Source: Bacillota bacterium
GTDB lineage: Bacteria > Bacillota > Clostridia > Lachnospirales > Lachnospiraceae
DNA length: 64,000 nucleotides
Direction of reading: 5' to 3'
NCBI GenBank assembly: GCA_023434365.1
Contig: JAEYSV010000058.1
Span: 49,708-113,707 of the forward strand
Position numbers and translations under genes: made by a program. Within the stretch, counting starts at the first letter, position 1. Each line of letters starts with the position of its first letter. The notes under the pieces are model-generated. The model was not told where the DNA came from and did no database searches. It saw only the letters and a program-made list of their open reading frames with translations. Below are positions 63,701 to 64,000 of this stretch, piece by piece.

Positions 63701-64000
63701 GAAGTTAGTGTCCATAATTATGGAGCTATTTAGTAAGGGTGTCTGAAAGACAGGTTCCTATTATATAGATTATACGGTTATGGGGACATTATAGCAGAAG
63801 ATATATACGTGAAGAGAGAATAGAAAAAAGATAAAATTAATAAAATAATAGAAAATTAATAAAATAATAGAAAAATGATCTCTCGGAATCTTGAGTGATT
63901 ATACCAGCGATACTGGCAACGAACTTTGAAAAGCAAATATTATCCAGAATAAAAAATAAAATGAAAAAATGAACATGAGAAATAGACATAACTGTAATTA
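63701..64000. other. AT-rich stretch without a recognisable gene
   Basis: Only short features are seen, such as a doubled AAAATTAATAAAATAATAG near 63835-63872. No open frame with a ribosome site and no clear terminator. Confidence 0.5.

Noticed and set aside
63500..63715. Minus-strand open frame opposite repeat copy 3
   Set aside because: Its Tyr/Leu/Phe/Thr monotony comes from the repeat; no start signal.

Overview
The window reads as chromosomal DNA from a low-GC, Gram-positive, anaerobic Firmicute. Family content (DUF1836, DUF3793, DUF4956 beside a VTC-type protein, a 2-hydroxyacyl-CoA dehydratase activase, an HrcA-type CIRCE box, many GGAGG ribosome sites, GTG/TTG starts) fits Lachnospiraceae / Clostridium cluster XIVa. 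A Lachnoclostridium phytofermentans-like plant-polysaccharide fermenter is plausible, but that is inference. I see no prophage, transposase, CRISPR array or rRNA. There is one tRNA (Thr, CGU).

Layout. 1-5.3 kb: acyl-CoA dehydratase activase running off the left edge, an amidase, a DUF454 membrane protein and an AraC/GyrI-like regulator. 5.5-8.2 kb: a c-di-GMP protein (PAS, degenerate GGDEF, intact EAL) and a bacteriohemerythrin. 8.3-17.8 kb: CorC-type transporter, GH4 enzyme with the CHEV motif of alpha-galacturonidases, two ABC-F ATPases, a GH13 isoamylase-like protein that has lost its catalytic residues, and a TraX-like protein. 17.8-22.7 kb: small proteins, an MFS transporter, and an Hsp90 (htpG) gene behind a perfect CIRCE operator. 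22.7-27.8 kb: HAD phosphatase, DegV, an ABC ATPase/permease pair lacking its binding protein, gene remnants, a possible structured RNA, tRNA-Thr and an HPr-like protein. 28-31.9 kb: serine hydrolase plus a three-gene ABC-2 exporter. 32-36.3 kb: a tight operon of a DNA-repair-type radical SAM protein, its usual partner (TIGR03915/DUF4130) and a TetM-like translational GTPase, behind a promoter carrying two LexA-box-like palindromes. 36.4-42.3 kb: lipoprotein, Fur-family regulator, GNAT, divergent Fe/Mn superoxide dismutase, VTC domain protein plus DUF4956, and DUF3793. 42.3-46.7 kb: a TetR/flavin-reductase pair bracketed by inverted purine-rich repeats, then a Cthe_2159-like carbohydrate-binding lipoprotein. 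46.8-63.5 kb: folC, pheA, HtrA protease, alpha/beta hydrolase, Mrr-like nuclease, an orphan NitT/TauT binding protein, pcrA, DUF1836, a YerC-type TrpR-like regulator, a PHP phosphoesterase, transporters and a diguanylate cyclase.

The most unusual signals are these. (i) Short tandem-repeat tracts sit exactly at the 3' ends of four genes, always in the gene's sense orientation, and supply the stop codon each time: three purine-rich tracts of one family and one tract of a different unit. (ii) A possible SOS-controlled operon links DNA repair to a ribosome-protection-like GTPase. (iii) The GH13 protein lacks all three catalytic acids. (iv) An Hsp90 with eukaryote-like acidic insertions is under apparent HrcA control. 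(v) A candidate three-way-junction RNA lies directly upstream of tRNA-Thr. All functions are read from sequence motifs by eye; no database search was run.
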